A DNA stretch of 64,000 nt from Psychromonas sp. Urea-02u-13 (GCF_002835995.1 NZ_PJBZ01000041.1:1-64000), one strand, 5' to 3'; positions 9,895 through 17,621 are shown, counted from the stretch's first letter. Made by a program: numbers and translations. Notes: generated by a model from the letters alone, not told the origin.

Positions 9895-9913
9895 CCCCCA
9901 TCTCCACCACCTA
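9895..9913 (+). repeat. Attachment-like site, tmRNA 3'-end type
   Basis: CCCCCATCTCCACCACCTA matches the sites at 11945 and 23438. The motif has the form of a tmRNA 3' end (acceptor-stem strand CATCTCC plus encoded CCA). No upstream T-loop sequence adjoins this copy, so it looks like an attR-type remnant of a deleted element. Confidence 0.65.
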
Positions 9914-10341
9914 AAAAAAGATCGTGACACTCATAAACTTAAATTGTTAGTTACTTGATTTAATTGCATTTAAAATAGCTATTCACTATTTTCACAGCGA
10001 ATCTAAGTGGTGGCACAAACTCCCGTTTAAGTTTTCCTTGGCCAGTTAAGCACTTCAGCAACACCTGACATGGAGCGAATTATGCAACAGCATAGTGCAA
10101 TGAGCGCGTTAAGCTCTGCGTACGCTTTGTCAGGTGTAAGATCAGAAGTGCTTAATTGGACAAGATGAGAAAACTTACGGGCAGTTTTCTTTTGGTTCTG
10201 TTTTCTTTGTCTGTATGAAAGAAGCTTACTACTTCACACTGCGAAACTGCGTTTCGGTTGTTCATTCGCTACTCGCCTACAGGCGAAACCTCTGATCATT
10301 AAGATTAAATTCTGCATCGATGAGCGCAAGCGACCTATAAA
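9895..10341 (+). repeat. Long direct repeat, copy 1 (partner 23438-23888)
   Basis: About 447 bp nearly identical to 23438-23888, beginning at the attachment-like core. Inside is an imperfect inverted repeat (about 10036-10145) whose arms carry TTAAGCACTT and ACACCTGAC. Both copies stand immediately right of an ATCTCCACCACCTA site, so the segment either is native DNA downstream of the target gene, duplicated by successive insertions, or is a mobile repeat that prefers this site. Confidence 0.9.
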
Positions 10342-10384
10342 CTAAAAAACTGCGAGATGTTAGTCAAAAAGGCTCGAGTGTCCT
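9920..10384. repeat. Non-autonomous element with GGACACCC-type ends, longest copy
   Basis: The left end reads GATCGTGACACTCATAAAC and the right end GTCAAAAAGGCTCGAGTGTCC; cleaner copies nearby show ends GGACACCCA and TGGGTGTCC, which are inverted repeats. This copy is about 465 bp without a transposase. A matching left end recurs at 23466 and a matching right end at 151-177. Confidence 0.6.
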
Positions 10385-10446
10385 GCCTTTTTCAATATGA
10401 GATACTTGAGCCAAATTTACGCGTTGATTCCTTTAACGCTGGGGAA

Positions 10447-10507
10447 GATCGGGGACACCCATAAACTTAAATTTTTAGTTGCTTGATTTCATTGGCATTA
10501 AATAGCA
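10447..10507. repeat. Left-end fragment of the GGACACCC element
   Basis: GATCGGGGACACCCATAAAC followed by the same 40 bp as the neighbouring copies, then cut by the start of the next copy. About 61 bp remain. Confidence 0.6.
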
Positions 10508-10606
10508 AGATCGGGGACCCTCATAAACTTAAATTGTTAGTTACTTGATTTTATTGGCATTAAAAATAGCTATTCACTAGTTAGTCAAAAAGGTTTGGGT
10601 GTCCTC
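10508..10606. repeat. Short (about 100 bp) deletion copy of the GGACACCC element
   Basis: Both ends are present: GATCGGGGACCCTCATAAAC at the left, TTTGGGTGTCCTC at the right, with only the outer segments retained. It defines the inverted ends of the family best. Confidence 0.65.
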
Positions 10607-10771
10607 TCTTTTCTATGTCTCTTTTCTTTAGATTTATATTCGGATATATATGCAATATAATTTCATGTTACTAATGTATTTTATTTCATCCATATCCTTT
10701 GCTTCTCACGAAACTACAGATTGATTCAACAAAGCGTAAGTTGCCTAAAAAGCATTAAGCATTTTTTTCAT

Positions 10772-11344
10772 CTATCGTAGCCATTTTGCAGGTTGTGGTT
10801 TAAGTTTCAATAGTTCTTTCAACTTAGGGTCAAGCGCATTGTAATGCGCTACCGTGATAGGGTAACGATCAATTAAAACTCCTTTATGCTTCACATGTTC
10901 ACTAACATCATCACCATGTAAAATAGGATCATATTGATCGTAATGTTTATCAATATCTAAATACCCGTCACCTAAACATAACAGGCAATCACTAAGCCAT
11001 TCATCACAAACAACACCACCGCAACCATGACAAGCAACACGAACCATTGATGATCTTTCAAAGTGAAATATAGGCATGTATTCAACCTTCTTACCAGTGG
11101 TAGCCAATACAGACCAATTACCATTTAAAATTTGTTCTTCTGAATACGCTTCCCAACATTGATCTTTATAACCTTTCAGGTCTTTATTAGGCTCTTCTAT
11201 ACCTTGTAGAACATCATTTAACGTTAATGCTTTGCCGCTACCATTACATAGAAAACAAAGCCCATTGTTAACGTGCTTATACTGCTTAAATGATTTACGA
11301 CCACCATTACACCTACCACAAACACCACTATTTTTAAACTGCAT
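10772..11344 (-). CDS. Cysteine-rich zinc-binding hypothetical protein
   Basis: A 190-residue product with four CxxC motifs: CGRC-NGG near the start, CFLC-NGSG, CHGC-GG in the middle and CLLC-LGDG. Several have the CxxCxGxG form of the DnaJ central zinc finger, so it probably binds two zinc ions. There is no J domain, and no enzyme motif is visible. The start is placed at the ATG of MQFKNSGVCG because GAGTGG lies about 8 nt upstream; a GTG 12 nt earlier is also open. It is the last of three leftward small frames in the junction between elements. Function unknown. Confidence 0.7.
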   Translation of the reverse strand: MQFKNSGVCGRCNGGRKSFKQYKHVNNGLCFLCNGSGKALTLNDVLQGIEEPNKDLKGYKDQCWEAYSEEQILNGNWSVLATTGKKVEYMPIFHFERSSMVRVACHGCGGVVCDEWLSDCLLCLGDGYLDIDKHYDQYDPILHGDDVSEHVKHKGVLIDRYPITVAHYNALDPKLKELLKLKPQPAKWLR

Positions 11345-11364
11345 CTTAAACACCACTCAATTTT

Positions 11365-11514
11365 TTATAGTTTTCTGTAAGCAGGTAGCATCTGTTTACT
11401 CACTTTATTTAAACTCATTTTTGGTGTGTTTTCTGGTAAACCCCAGTTGCACGAAATCTGTCTAGGGTGTTCTTTAATAGGTTTAGTTTGTTCAACTTCC
11501 TGAACTTTAACCAC
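11365..11514 (-). CDS. Short hypothetical frame upstream of the zinc-binding gene
   Basis: A 49-codon frame from a GTG (VVKVQEVEQTKPIKEHPRQ..) that ends 9 nt before the alternative start of the next gene. The frame stays open upstream (KWYFLGCQRAGYR) but without an ATG, so the 5' end may have been lost or a TTG may be used. Its position in a leftward series supports it; there is no family match. Confidence 0.3.
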   Translation of the reverse strand: MVKVQEVEQTKPIKEHPRQISCNWGLPENTPKMSLNKVSKQMLPAYRKL

Positions 11515-11562
11515 TCTATAACCTGCCCTCTGACAACCCAAAAAATACCATTTTCAATATGC

Positions 11563-11676
11563 CTATACTTTTGAATCTACTTTTTGTTTCTTATCAGCAG
11601 GTTTCTCGCCAGAGGTAGAACTATCAGAACGATATAAAGTCCAATAGTTAAACTTAATATTTCCAGACCAACACAT
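11563..11676 (-). CDS. 37-residue hypothetical peptide
   Basis: ATG at 11676 with TGAGGT about 8 nt upstream on the minus strand. The product starts MCWSGNIKFNYWTLYRSD and has a lysine-rich tail. It is first in the leftward run toward the cysteine-rich gene. Small and unassigned. Confidence 0.3.
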   Translation of the reverse strand: MCWSGNIKFNYWTLYRSDSSTSGEKPADKKQKVDSKV

Positions 11677-11821
11677 AACAACCTCACAAAAACAATAAAA
11701 TACCACGAACTTTATAATATCAAACTAAAATTGTATATATAAATGCCTGATAAAATACGAATGAAATCGAATGAAAATTCAATGACGACAACGAACAATA
11801 AACTGATTATCAAACAATGCA

Positions 11822-11838
11822 GACGACGGTTCGACTCC
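11822..11838 (+). repeat. T-loop-like half of the attachment site (left)
   Basis: GACGACGGTTCGACTCC has the T-arm form of tmRNA and tRNA genes (GGTTCGACTCC) and matches GACGGCGGTTCGACTCC at 23311. It lies 107 bp left of the ATCTCCACCACCTA core, so the two halves of the target have been separated. Confidence 0.5.
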
Positions 11839-11944
11839 CCAATAGGAATATAGAACCCACATTTTGTACCACAGATTTTAGAATAAAATTTCGAGAGCCA
11901 TATATTACAGATAGTTACGCTAGGTTGGTGGAGACGGTGAGAAT

Positions 11945-11964
11945 CCCCCCATCTCCACCACCTA
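11945..11964 (+). repeat. attL-like site of the 11.5 kb element
   Basis: CCCCCCATCTCCACCACCTA, identical over 20 bases to 23438-23457. Just upstream, GGTGGAGA (11937-11944 region) can pair with TCTCCACC. Followed within 140 bp by an integrase gene, the usual arrangement for elements inserted at the 3' end of an RNA gene. Confidence 0.75.
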
Positions 11965-11993
11965 TGAGGTTCTAAAGTATTAAGAACCGACTA

Positions 11994-12038
11994 AAGCCTG
12001 TCATATCAGCTACCACTGATGTTACAGGCTTTTTTTAT
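11994..12038 (+). terminator. Rho-independent terminator after the attachment core
   Basis: AGCCTGT and ACAGGCT form a stem (about 11995-12030) followed by seven T's; a smaller hairpin GGTTCT..AGAACC (11969-11989) precedes it. This is what would be expected downstream of an RNA gene 3' end carried by the element. Confidence 0.7.
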
Positions 12039-12068
12039 ACCTATAGTTTTTGTTCTAAATGCCATTTT

Positions 12069-12104
12069 GCTACACAACCTGCTACACGAGGTGTTACACA
12101 AATG
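12069..12104 (+). repeat. Three 12-bp direct repeats abutting the integrase start
   Basis: GCTACACAACCT, GCTACACGAGGT and GTTACACAAATG follow one another exactly, and the last three bases are the integrase ATG. The same three-unit array followed by ATG occurs at 23335-23370. Integrase arm-type binding or autoregulation sites are likely. Confidence 0.75.
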
Positions 12105-13559
12105 GCCATCTCCACCAATCTAGCTCTACGCAATAATACTTACTATTTCCGCAAACGAATTCCCTCTGACCTAATTAATCTACTAAAAAAGAAAGAGTTC
12201 ACTGTATCTTTAAAAACAAGTAAACTATCTACTGCGCTTGTAATGACAGATAAACTACTGACTAAAGTAGAGAATCAATTCAAAAGATTAAGGTCACATA
12301 AAATGAGTAAAGGCGGTGTTTACGTTTATGAAGGCACTGCAGTGCTTAATGAGGATAATGGGAAGACTGTGTCAATTCCTTCAATTCGCCAATCAGTAAC
12401 AGCTTCTGACGGTACTAAAACAGAGTTCGTTATTGACCACAATGGAGATGTTGAGGCTGAACGAGAATCAATGTTGCAACTAATTCGTGCAAATATGAGT
12501 AAACCCCCTGCCCCAGTAATTAAACATACCTTAAAACACGTAGTTGATGAATACATTAAATCCAAGCAAGCAAGTGGCTCTCTTAATGAAAAAAGCCTTG
12601 AGTCATACATCAATAGTTTGAAACTGCTTATTGAATACTTTAGTGCTGATTTTGACCCAAGTGAAATAAAGCTTATTAAAGCAGAAGACTTCAGAAACAT
12701 TCTAATGAAGTTACCGCCTAACCGTAATAAAGCAAAGGCACTAAAAGGCTTATCATTACAAGAGATGTCCGAATTAGGATTAGAACCACAATCAGCAACA
12801 ACTGTTAAAGGTTGCGTTGAACGTTGTAGTACTTTTTTTGATTGGGCTGTAAAAGCTGACTTCGTGGATAAAAACTACTTCCACAAGATGAATATTCCGA
12901 TGAAAAAGAAAAAAGAATCAGCAAGTCGAGAACGTTGGATCGATAAAGACCTCAAAACACTATTCAGCACTGATATATACACTAAACACGAAATGGAGCA
13001 CAGCTATTACTACTGGTTACCATTGCTTGGTTTATACACTGGCGCACGAATTAATGAACTAGCTCAACTGCAAACTAGTGACGTTAAGAAAATTGATGAT
13101 ATTTTATGTATTTTTATATCTGCTGATGGTGATGGCCAAAAACTTAAAAATGCTAACTCAGAGCGTATTATTCCAGTACATCAGCACTTAATTGACCTTG
13201 GTTTTATTGATTATGTACAAAACCGTAGTAAGGAAATCCGTTTATTCGCAGGTTTACTTAACAATAAAGGTGAAGTACCTCGTGATGGTTTTAGCACTAA
13301 AGTTAGTAAATGGTTCAACAAATACATTAAGCGCTTCGGCATTAACAATGTTGTATTTCATAGTTTTAGACACACTGTTGCTGATGAATTTAAACAAAAA
13401 CAAGTGCCTGAAACACAAGCAATGGGAATACTTGGTCATAAATCTCAATCAATTACTTATGCGAGATACGGTAAGGATTTGAATGTAAAAATTCAGAAAG
13501 AGACTATTGATTACTTGGACTTTATTGCAGTGTTGGAAAATGTTAAGAAGTGGGAATAA
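12102..13559 (+). CDS. int: Tyrosine recombinase/integrase of the 11.5 kb element
   Basis: 485 residues. The N-terminus (LALRNNTYYFRKRIPSDL) is the DUF6538-type arm-binding domain found in many island integrases; a SAM-like core-binding domain spans about residues 145-260. The catalytic domain follows, with the first Arg in GLYTGARINELAQL, HSFRH (His-x-x-Arg) and LGHKSQSITYARYGK, which gives the second His and the nucleophilic Tyr. All key residues are present, so the enzyme should be active in strand exchange at the flanking sites. The ATG is fixed by the 12-bp repeat array. Codons 2-6 contain CCATCTCCACCA, the attachment core itself. Confidence 0.95.
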   Translation: MAISTNLALRNNTYYFRKRIPSDLINLLKKKEFTVSLKTSKLSTALVMTDKLLTKVENQFKRLRSHKMSKGGVYVYEGTAVLNEDNGKTVSIPSIRQSVTASDGTKTEFVIDHNGDVEAERESMLQLIRANMSKPPAPVIKHTLKHVVDEYIKSKQASGSLNEKSLESYINSLKLLIEYFSADFDPSEIKLIKAEDFRNILMKLPPNRNKAKALKGLSLQEMSELGLEPQSATTVKGCVERCSTFFDWAVKADFVDKNYFHKMNIPMKKKKESASRERWIDKDLKTLFSTDIYTKHEMEHSYYYWLPLLGLYTGARINELAQLQTSDVKKIDDILCIFISADGDGQKLKNANSERIIPVHQHLIDLGFIDYVQNRSKEIRLFAGLLNNKGEVPRDGFSTKVSKWFNKYIKRFGINNVVFHSFRHTVADEFKQKQVPETQAMGILGHKSQSITYARYGKDLNVKIQKETIDYLDFIAVLENVKKWE

Positions 13560-13681
13560 AGTGACAATGCATTATCGAGTATGTGAAATAAACTCCACAT
13601 AAAAACCTTATTTTAATCAAGGGCTTGATTTTAAAACTAGCGCCCCCAACTCTTAATGTCTGATGTTTTAAGGAGTAATAT

Positions 13682-14944
13682 ATGACGATTCACAGTGACT
13701 TTAAATCTTTTTTAATAAACCTCCAAATAAAAGAGGCAGGCCAAATTAGCAGTCGATATGGCAGTATTACACGTCGATTAAACATGCATTTTCGTGATAC
13801 TGAAAGCCGAACATCACATAGCTTACAAGTAGGTTCTTATGGTCGATATACTGGAATAGATGGAATATCTGATTTAGACATGCTTTATATAATGCCCTCT
13901 ACTTCTTGGGATTTATATAAGAATGACCAATCCGGATTACTTGATGCTTGCAAAGAGCAAATTAGAAAGACTTACCCTTCTACCGAAATCAAGAAGGATC
14001 GTAATGTCGTTGTTGTACGTTTCGCTAAATTCCTAATTGAAGTCGTCCCAGTCTTTGAGCAAGTAGGAAAAAAGTATAAGTATCCTGATACGTACAAAGA
14101 TGGTTCTTGGAAGATATGCGATCCTAATGCAGAAATGAAAGCATTTAAAGATAAAAACTCTGAAAGAAACAATAACTTAAGAGCCCTTGCTAGAATGGTT
14201 CGTGCATGGCGCAATAGAAACAATATAGAGATGAGTGGATTTTTAATTGATACTCTGTGTTATCGATTCATCACTGATAATGAAGGTTTTGATAAATCTA
14301 GCTACGGAAAATACGATATTTTGGTAAGAGACTTCTTTGAGTTTTTATCAAATGAACCTGTTCAGAGTTTTTACTTTGCTCCAGGTAGCAACTCAAAAGT
14401 TAAGGTTAAAAAGAATTTTCAAAGTAATGCAGAAACGGCAAAGGAAGCTTGTGATAACGCTATATCAACACGCCAAGAACAAAAAGAGAGTATGTGTACA
14501 CTGCATTATAGAAGTGTGTTCGGAAACAAGTTCCCGAACGCCATAACAGTTACTAAAACAACTACAGAAGAATTTATTCAAGATAAGTACACTTTGAATT
14601 TAAAACATCGCATTTCATTAGATTGTGAAATAAAAAATGATAGCATGACAAGATTTTTATCTCGTCTTTTAAACGCTAAACAAAAAATATCACAAGAAAG
14701 ACAATTGAAGTTTATAGCCAACAACATAGATATTATCGGAGAGTTTAAAGTTGAATGGAAAATCCTTAATCAAGGTAAATTTGCAGAAGATAATCATAAA
14801 ACTCGAGGAGAAATATTGGATGATGATGGATCTAAAACCAGAAATGAAAGATCAAAATTTAATGGTGAACACTTAGTTGAGTGCTACGCGATACAAAATG
14901 ATGTAGTTGTTGCTAGAGAAATAATAGAAGTACCTATCGCTTAA
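13682..14944 (+). CDS. CD-NTase (SMODS) with C-terminal AGS-C domain, CBASS cyclase
   Basis: 420 residues, preceded by AAGGAG. The nucleotidyltransferase signature GSYGRYTGIDGISDLDML gives GS at 51-52 and D64/D66; the third acidic position is probably E120 in FLIEVVPVF. These are the residues that bind metal and NTP in cGAS/DncV-like enzymes, which make cyclic oligonucleotides when phage infection is sensed. The last 100 residues or so (LKFIANNIDIIGEFKVEWKI..) match the AGS-C sensor domain often fused to SMODS enzymes. The next gene, 14 bp downstream, encodes a SLATT membrane protein, a known CBASS effector type. No HORMA/TRIP13 or E1/E2 genes are nearby, so it would be a minimal (type I) system. 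Nucleotide product not predictable. Confidence 0.9.
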   Translation: MTIHSDFKSFLINLQIKEAGQISSRYGSITRRLNMHFRDTESRTSHSLQVGSYGRYTGIDGISDLDMLYIMPSTSWDLYKNDQSGLLDACKEQIRKTYPSTEIKKDRNVVVVRFAKFLIEVVPVFEQVGKKYKYPDTYKDGSWKICDPNAEMKAFKDKNSERNNNLRALARMVRAWRNRNNIEMSGFLIDTLCYRFITDNEGFDKSSYGKYDILVRDFFEFLSNEPVQSFYFAPGSNSKVKVKKNFQSNAETAKEACDNAISTRQEQKESMCTLHYRSVFGNKFPNAITVTKTTTEEFIQDKYTLNLKHRISLDCEIKNDSMTRFLSRLLNAKQKISQERQLKFIANNIDIIGEFKVEWKILNQGKFAEDNHKTRGEILDDDGSKTRNERSKFNGEHLVECYAIQNDVVVAREIIEVPIA

Positions 14945-14958
14945 TACGGACGATTGAC

Positions 14959-15636
14959 ATGACAGAACAAACACTTAAAAAACAAATAGCCAGAGAATAT
15001 TACAATGTAATCTATGGGGCCAAATTACAGCTTTCTTCTTTAGATATTTGTGAAAAGCTACCAAGTGTTATTAGCTTTTTATCATTATCAGTAGGAATCC
15101 TTACGCTATCTTTTGAAGTATTTAATAACAAAGCACTTGCTTCATTTATATTAATAGCAGGTGTTATTGGATTAATGCTTAGACCAAGAGAATCACAAAA
15201 ACCTTTATACCAAACTGCAGGTAGTGAGCTAACTGACATTAGTAAAAAGCTTGAGTTACTTCATTCGCGTGTAGATGAATCAGATCCAGAGTCAGAATCG
15301 AATGGGAGAGCTGAATTGGAAAGACTTCAACTCGAGCATAGTCAAGTACACCTCCCTCCTCCTATTTTATTATCTTCATGGTATGCGCATTACAAAGTAT
15401 TCTCAGAACAAAATAACAAATGGTTTTGTAATGAACTAAATTTGATATGGAAAGATAAGGTTCCACTTACATTTAGGGCATCTATTTTATTATCCTTGAT
15501 AATGGTACTTCTATATATCAACCCATACTGCATTATTAGTAGTACTTGGGATTGCATAAATGCACCTTGCTCAGAGACTTGTTGGAGCAAGAGTATTTGT
15601 GAAAATGATAAAGTTAACTTACCTGAAATCCAATAA
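14959..15636 (+). CDS. SLATT-domain membrane effector of the CBASS pair
   Basis: 225 residues. It has an N-terminal amphipathic helix (LKKQIAREYYNVIYGAK), two closely spaced transmembrane segments (about 36-54 and 59-74) and a following helix LYQTAGSELTDISKKLELLHSR, which together are the SLATT layout. A third hydrophobic segment lies near residues 168-192. SLATT proteins are thought to form pores when a nucleotide second messenger arrives, causing abortive infection. It is co-transcribed with the CD-NTase (14 bp gap). The SLATT subfamily is not assigned; the family call rests on layout and context. Confidence 0.8.
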   Translation: MTEQTLKKQIAREYYNVIYGAKLQLSSLDICEKLPSVISFLSLSVGILTLSFEVFNNKALASFILIAGVIGLMLRPRESQKPLYQTAGSELTDISKKLELLHSRVDESDPESESNGRAELERLQLEHSQVHLPPPILLSSWYAHYKVFSEQNNKWFCNELNLIWKDKVPLTFRASILLSLIMVLLYINPYCIISSTWDCINAPCSETCWSKSICENDKVNLPEIQ

Positions 15637-16093
15637 GTTACTACTAAACGAGTTCCTTAACTCAAACGATAATAAGTAATCCATAAATTGTAAAATAAGC
15701 AAAACCGAGCACACTATGATAGCTGAATTTTGTTCCGCCTGAGTTATTATCTATTGGGATTTATGTACACCCAGAGCAACTTAAAAGTTATCAATCACTA
15801 TCTTGATATGAACTGTATTTACTAAGTAAAGGTTATCTTTGCTTAGTTTCTACAACCCTTTGATTTTTTCAATAGACCGTTCTTTTTAAAAACAACTACC
15901 TTTAGCAATCTGAAGCTGTTGGATAGCTATCCCACTAGTCCCGCCCTATCTTTGTAGAATCACTTGTTCCAATGACGTTTAACAGTGAAATCCTAATACA
16001 TTATGCAATTACTGTTTTAGTTGTTTGTCGATAGCATAACTTCACTGCATTTGTTGAACCTAAATAGTCCGTATACACATAAGGAGCAACCCA
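15637..16093. other. Intergenic region after the CBASS pair
   Basis: 457 bp with no credible gene on either strand. It presumably contains the promoter of the small gene at 16094. No repeats shared with other parts of the window were noticed. Confidence 0.5.
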
Positions 16094-16240
16094 ATGACTA
16101 TTTCAGAAGTAATTAATATTTTAGAACTAAATCACGATACGCAAGACGTGGCATCACTATTCAATCGTGACTGCAAAATCGACGGCTATACGCGAGAAGA
16201 TGTTGAGCAGTATGATAGTTTCTTAGAAGATTTCAGCTAG
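16094..16240 (+). CDS. Small acidic hypothetical protein (48 aa)
   Basis: An ATG preceded by AAGGAG with 7 nt spacing opens a 48-codon frame, MTISEVINILELNHDTQDV.., ending LEDFS. The product is acidic (many D and E) and predicted helical; no family is recognised. A strong terminator begins 17 bp after the stop. The ideal ribosome site and terminator argue it is a real gene; accessory-element regulators or anti-host proteins are often of this kind, but no function can be given. Confidence 0.6.
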   Translation: MTISEVINILELNHDTQDVASLFNRDCKIDGYTREDVEQYDSFLEDFS

Positions 16241-16256
16241 AGATAATAGAATATAG

Positions 16257-16285
16257 AAAAGGCCACTCAATTGAGTGGCCTTTTT
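16257..16285. terminator. Bidirectional terminator
   Basis: GGCCACTCAA and TTGAGTGGCC form a perfect 10-bp stem flanked by A's on the left and T's on the right, so it serves the rightward 48-residue gene and the leftward recombinase. Confidence 0.85.
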
Positions 16286-16287
16286 GC

Positions 16288-16842
16288 TTACATTGCCTTT
16301 TTCACAGTTTGAACTGTACTAGCATTGCAACCGAGTTTCGTTGCTGTCTTACGGATGCTTAAGCCTTTATCTAACTCTACTTTAATTAGTGAGTGTAATT
16401 CACTGTTAGCTTTACGGCCTTTATAAACTCCTTTAGCCTTGGCTTTAGCGATTCCCTCAGCTTGACGTTCTTTTATCATACTACGCTCGAATTGAGCTAC
16501 AGCACCGAGCATTGTGAGCATCAGTTCATTCATTGCAGTGTTGTTCTCACTACTAAACTCTAAGCTTTCTTTGTGGAATTTTACCGATATGTCATTTGCA
16601 ATCCATTCTTTAACAAGTCCCTGTAAATCCATCAAGTCACGTGCGAGCCGATCAATTGAATGAACATGTACTGTATCGCCTTTACGTAAGTAACGACGCA
16701 TCTCTTCAAGTTTAGGTCTGTTAGTTGTTCCTGCACTGCACTTATCTGTAAATGTCTCGTTAAATTCAATTCCAGTATCAGCTAATTGTCTATCTGTGTT
16801 CTGCTCAGTTGATGAAACTCGAATATAAGCTACTTGTGACAT
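16288..16842 (-). CDS. Serine recombinase (resolvase/invertase family)
   Basis: 184 residues, the usual length. The N-terminal catalytic domain begins VAYIRVSSTEQNTDRQL with the nucleophilic serine at about position 10; later come the conserved IDRLARD and the FERSMIKERQAEGIAKAKAKG region that leads into the long helix E. The C-terminal HTH is LSIRKTATKLGCNASTVQTV. It could resolve cointegrates of an element or invert DNA; no invertible segment was seen beside it. It ends against a shared terminator and reads toward the CBASS genes. Confidence 0.93.
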   Translation of the reverse strand: MSQVAYIRVSSTEQNTDRQLADTGIEFNETFTDKCSAGTTNRPKLEEMRRYLRKGDTVHVHSIDRLARDLMDLQGLVKEWIANDISVKFHKESLEFSSENNTAMNELMLTMLGAVAQFERSMIKERQAEGIAKAKAKGVYKGRKANSELHSLIKVELDKGLSIRKTATKLGCNASTVQTVKKAM

Positions 16843-17356
16843 TATTAATTCCTGTATGCATTAAAGCGTATGGTTTTGCCTCTAGAGATTCGAATTATAC
16901 GTATGGATTTTTTAAAAGTAAACCCTAAAACACACACTAATCTGTATGCCTTCACTGTACGACTATAGGTATACCCAAACCAATACAAACTGTGGAAATC
17001 CAAATTTTATGGAAACCTTGTGATTCTTTGTTAAAGCTTATGCTGATTTAGCAGTAGTAAAACAGTAATGAACTTACATTGTCGCTCACGCTAAAAGAAC
17101 AGGTGTTTACTTTCACTAAAATCCACCAGCTACCCACTTTTTATCAAATCAATAAACCGAGCAATATAGTTACTCAGTTTATTGGTTCAGGACAAAATAT
17201 ATGAGTGAGTATTCAAGAAGCAACATAGTGCAGTGTGCAAATGAGCCATTTTGTTGTTGAATGCAGTGTTATTAATTTCAATTATTTTCACAAGTACCCT
17301 TGTATATCAAAATATCACGGTCATATTAAGGAACATACAATAGGTTATAAAAAAAG
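16843..17356. other. Intergenic region with a decayed gene start
   Basis: 514 bp without a credible gene. Near 17201 an ATG opens MSEYSRSN.., resembling the start of the MSEYAKMISVG gene at 17940, but it stops after 19 codons. AAGTACCCTTGTATATCAAAATATC at about 17291 has a close relative at 17819. The stretch looks like degenerate copies of the following duplicated unit. Confidence 0.45.
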
Positions 17357-17621
17357 ATGTTCTTTAATGACGAATTACGAAAGTTAGTAGTGTCTAATAT
17401 TGATGATAAAACGTGGACTCAAAGCATAATGCTATCAGGAGAGCCTGGCAATGGAAAAACCCTGTTCGCAGAGGTGCTTAAAGAGCACCTCAATGTCCAA
17501 GACTGCAATTACCATCGCTATGCTAGCGGGTACGTGCTTCGCAATTTCTGACAAATACGATATTTGTGTTATTTACGATTTATATATCCAAGGGAAGATT
17601 AAAGAGAGAAAGATTAGATAA
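17357..17621 (+). pseudogene. Frameshifted fragment of a P-loop ATPase
   Basis: The first frame (17357-17551) has a Walker A motif SGEPGNGKT at about residues 27-35, then stops after 64 codons. A second frame overlapping the end continues ISDKYDICVIYDLYIQGK with a Walker B-like hydrophobic strand ending in D, and stops at 17621. Joined, they would make only about 88 residues, so the gene is both shifted and truncated. AAA-type ATPases of this kind occur in replication or defence genes; no partner remains here. Confidence 0.5.

Larger units (their letters stand above)
9634..10771. other. Gene-free stretch made of repeats and attachment-site debris
   Basis: No credible gene is seen here. It contains, in order, the 12-bp GGTACC array, an ATCTCCACCACCTA attachment-like copy (9895-9913), a 450-bp segment repeated at 23438, and three nested pieces of a terminal-inverted-repeat element (9920-10606). 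It reads as an old integration junction. Confidence 0.7.
11677..12101. other. Integration junction upstream of the integrase
   Basis: No gene is seen. It holds a T-loop-like sequence GACGACGGTTCGACTCC (11822-11838), an attachment core (11945-11964), two hairpins (11969-12038) and three 12-bp TACAC repeats abutting the integrase ATG. The order is the same as at 23311-23457. Confidence 0.6.

Noticed and set aside
9734-9958. Coding frame with repeated WYQK
   Set aside because: It is the translation of the 12-bp array and then runs through an attachment-site copy; no ribosome site.
9920-10384. Integron attC site
   Set aside because: The inverted repeat inside lacks the GTTRRRY core and the usual R/L box arrangement; the segment is a repeat with GGACACCC-type ends.
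11822-11964. Complete tmRNA or tRNA gene
   Set aside because: Only T-loop-like and 3'-end pieces are present, separated by about 107 bp, and no tag-peptide frame or full acceptor pairing was found.
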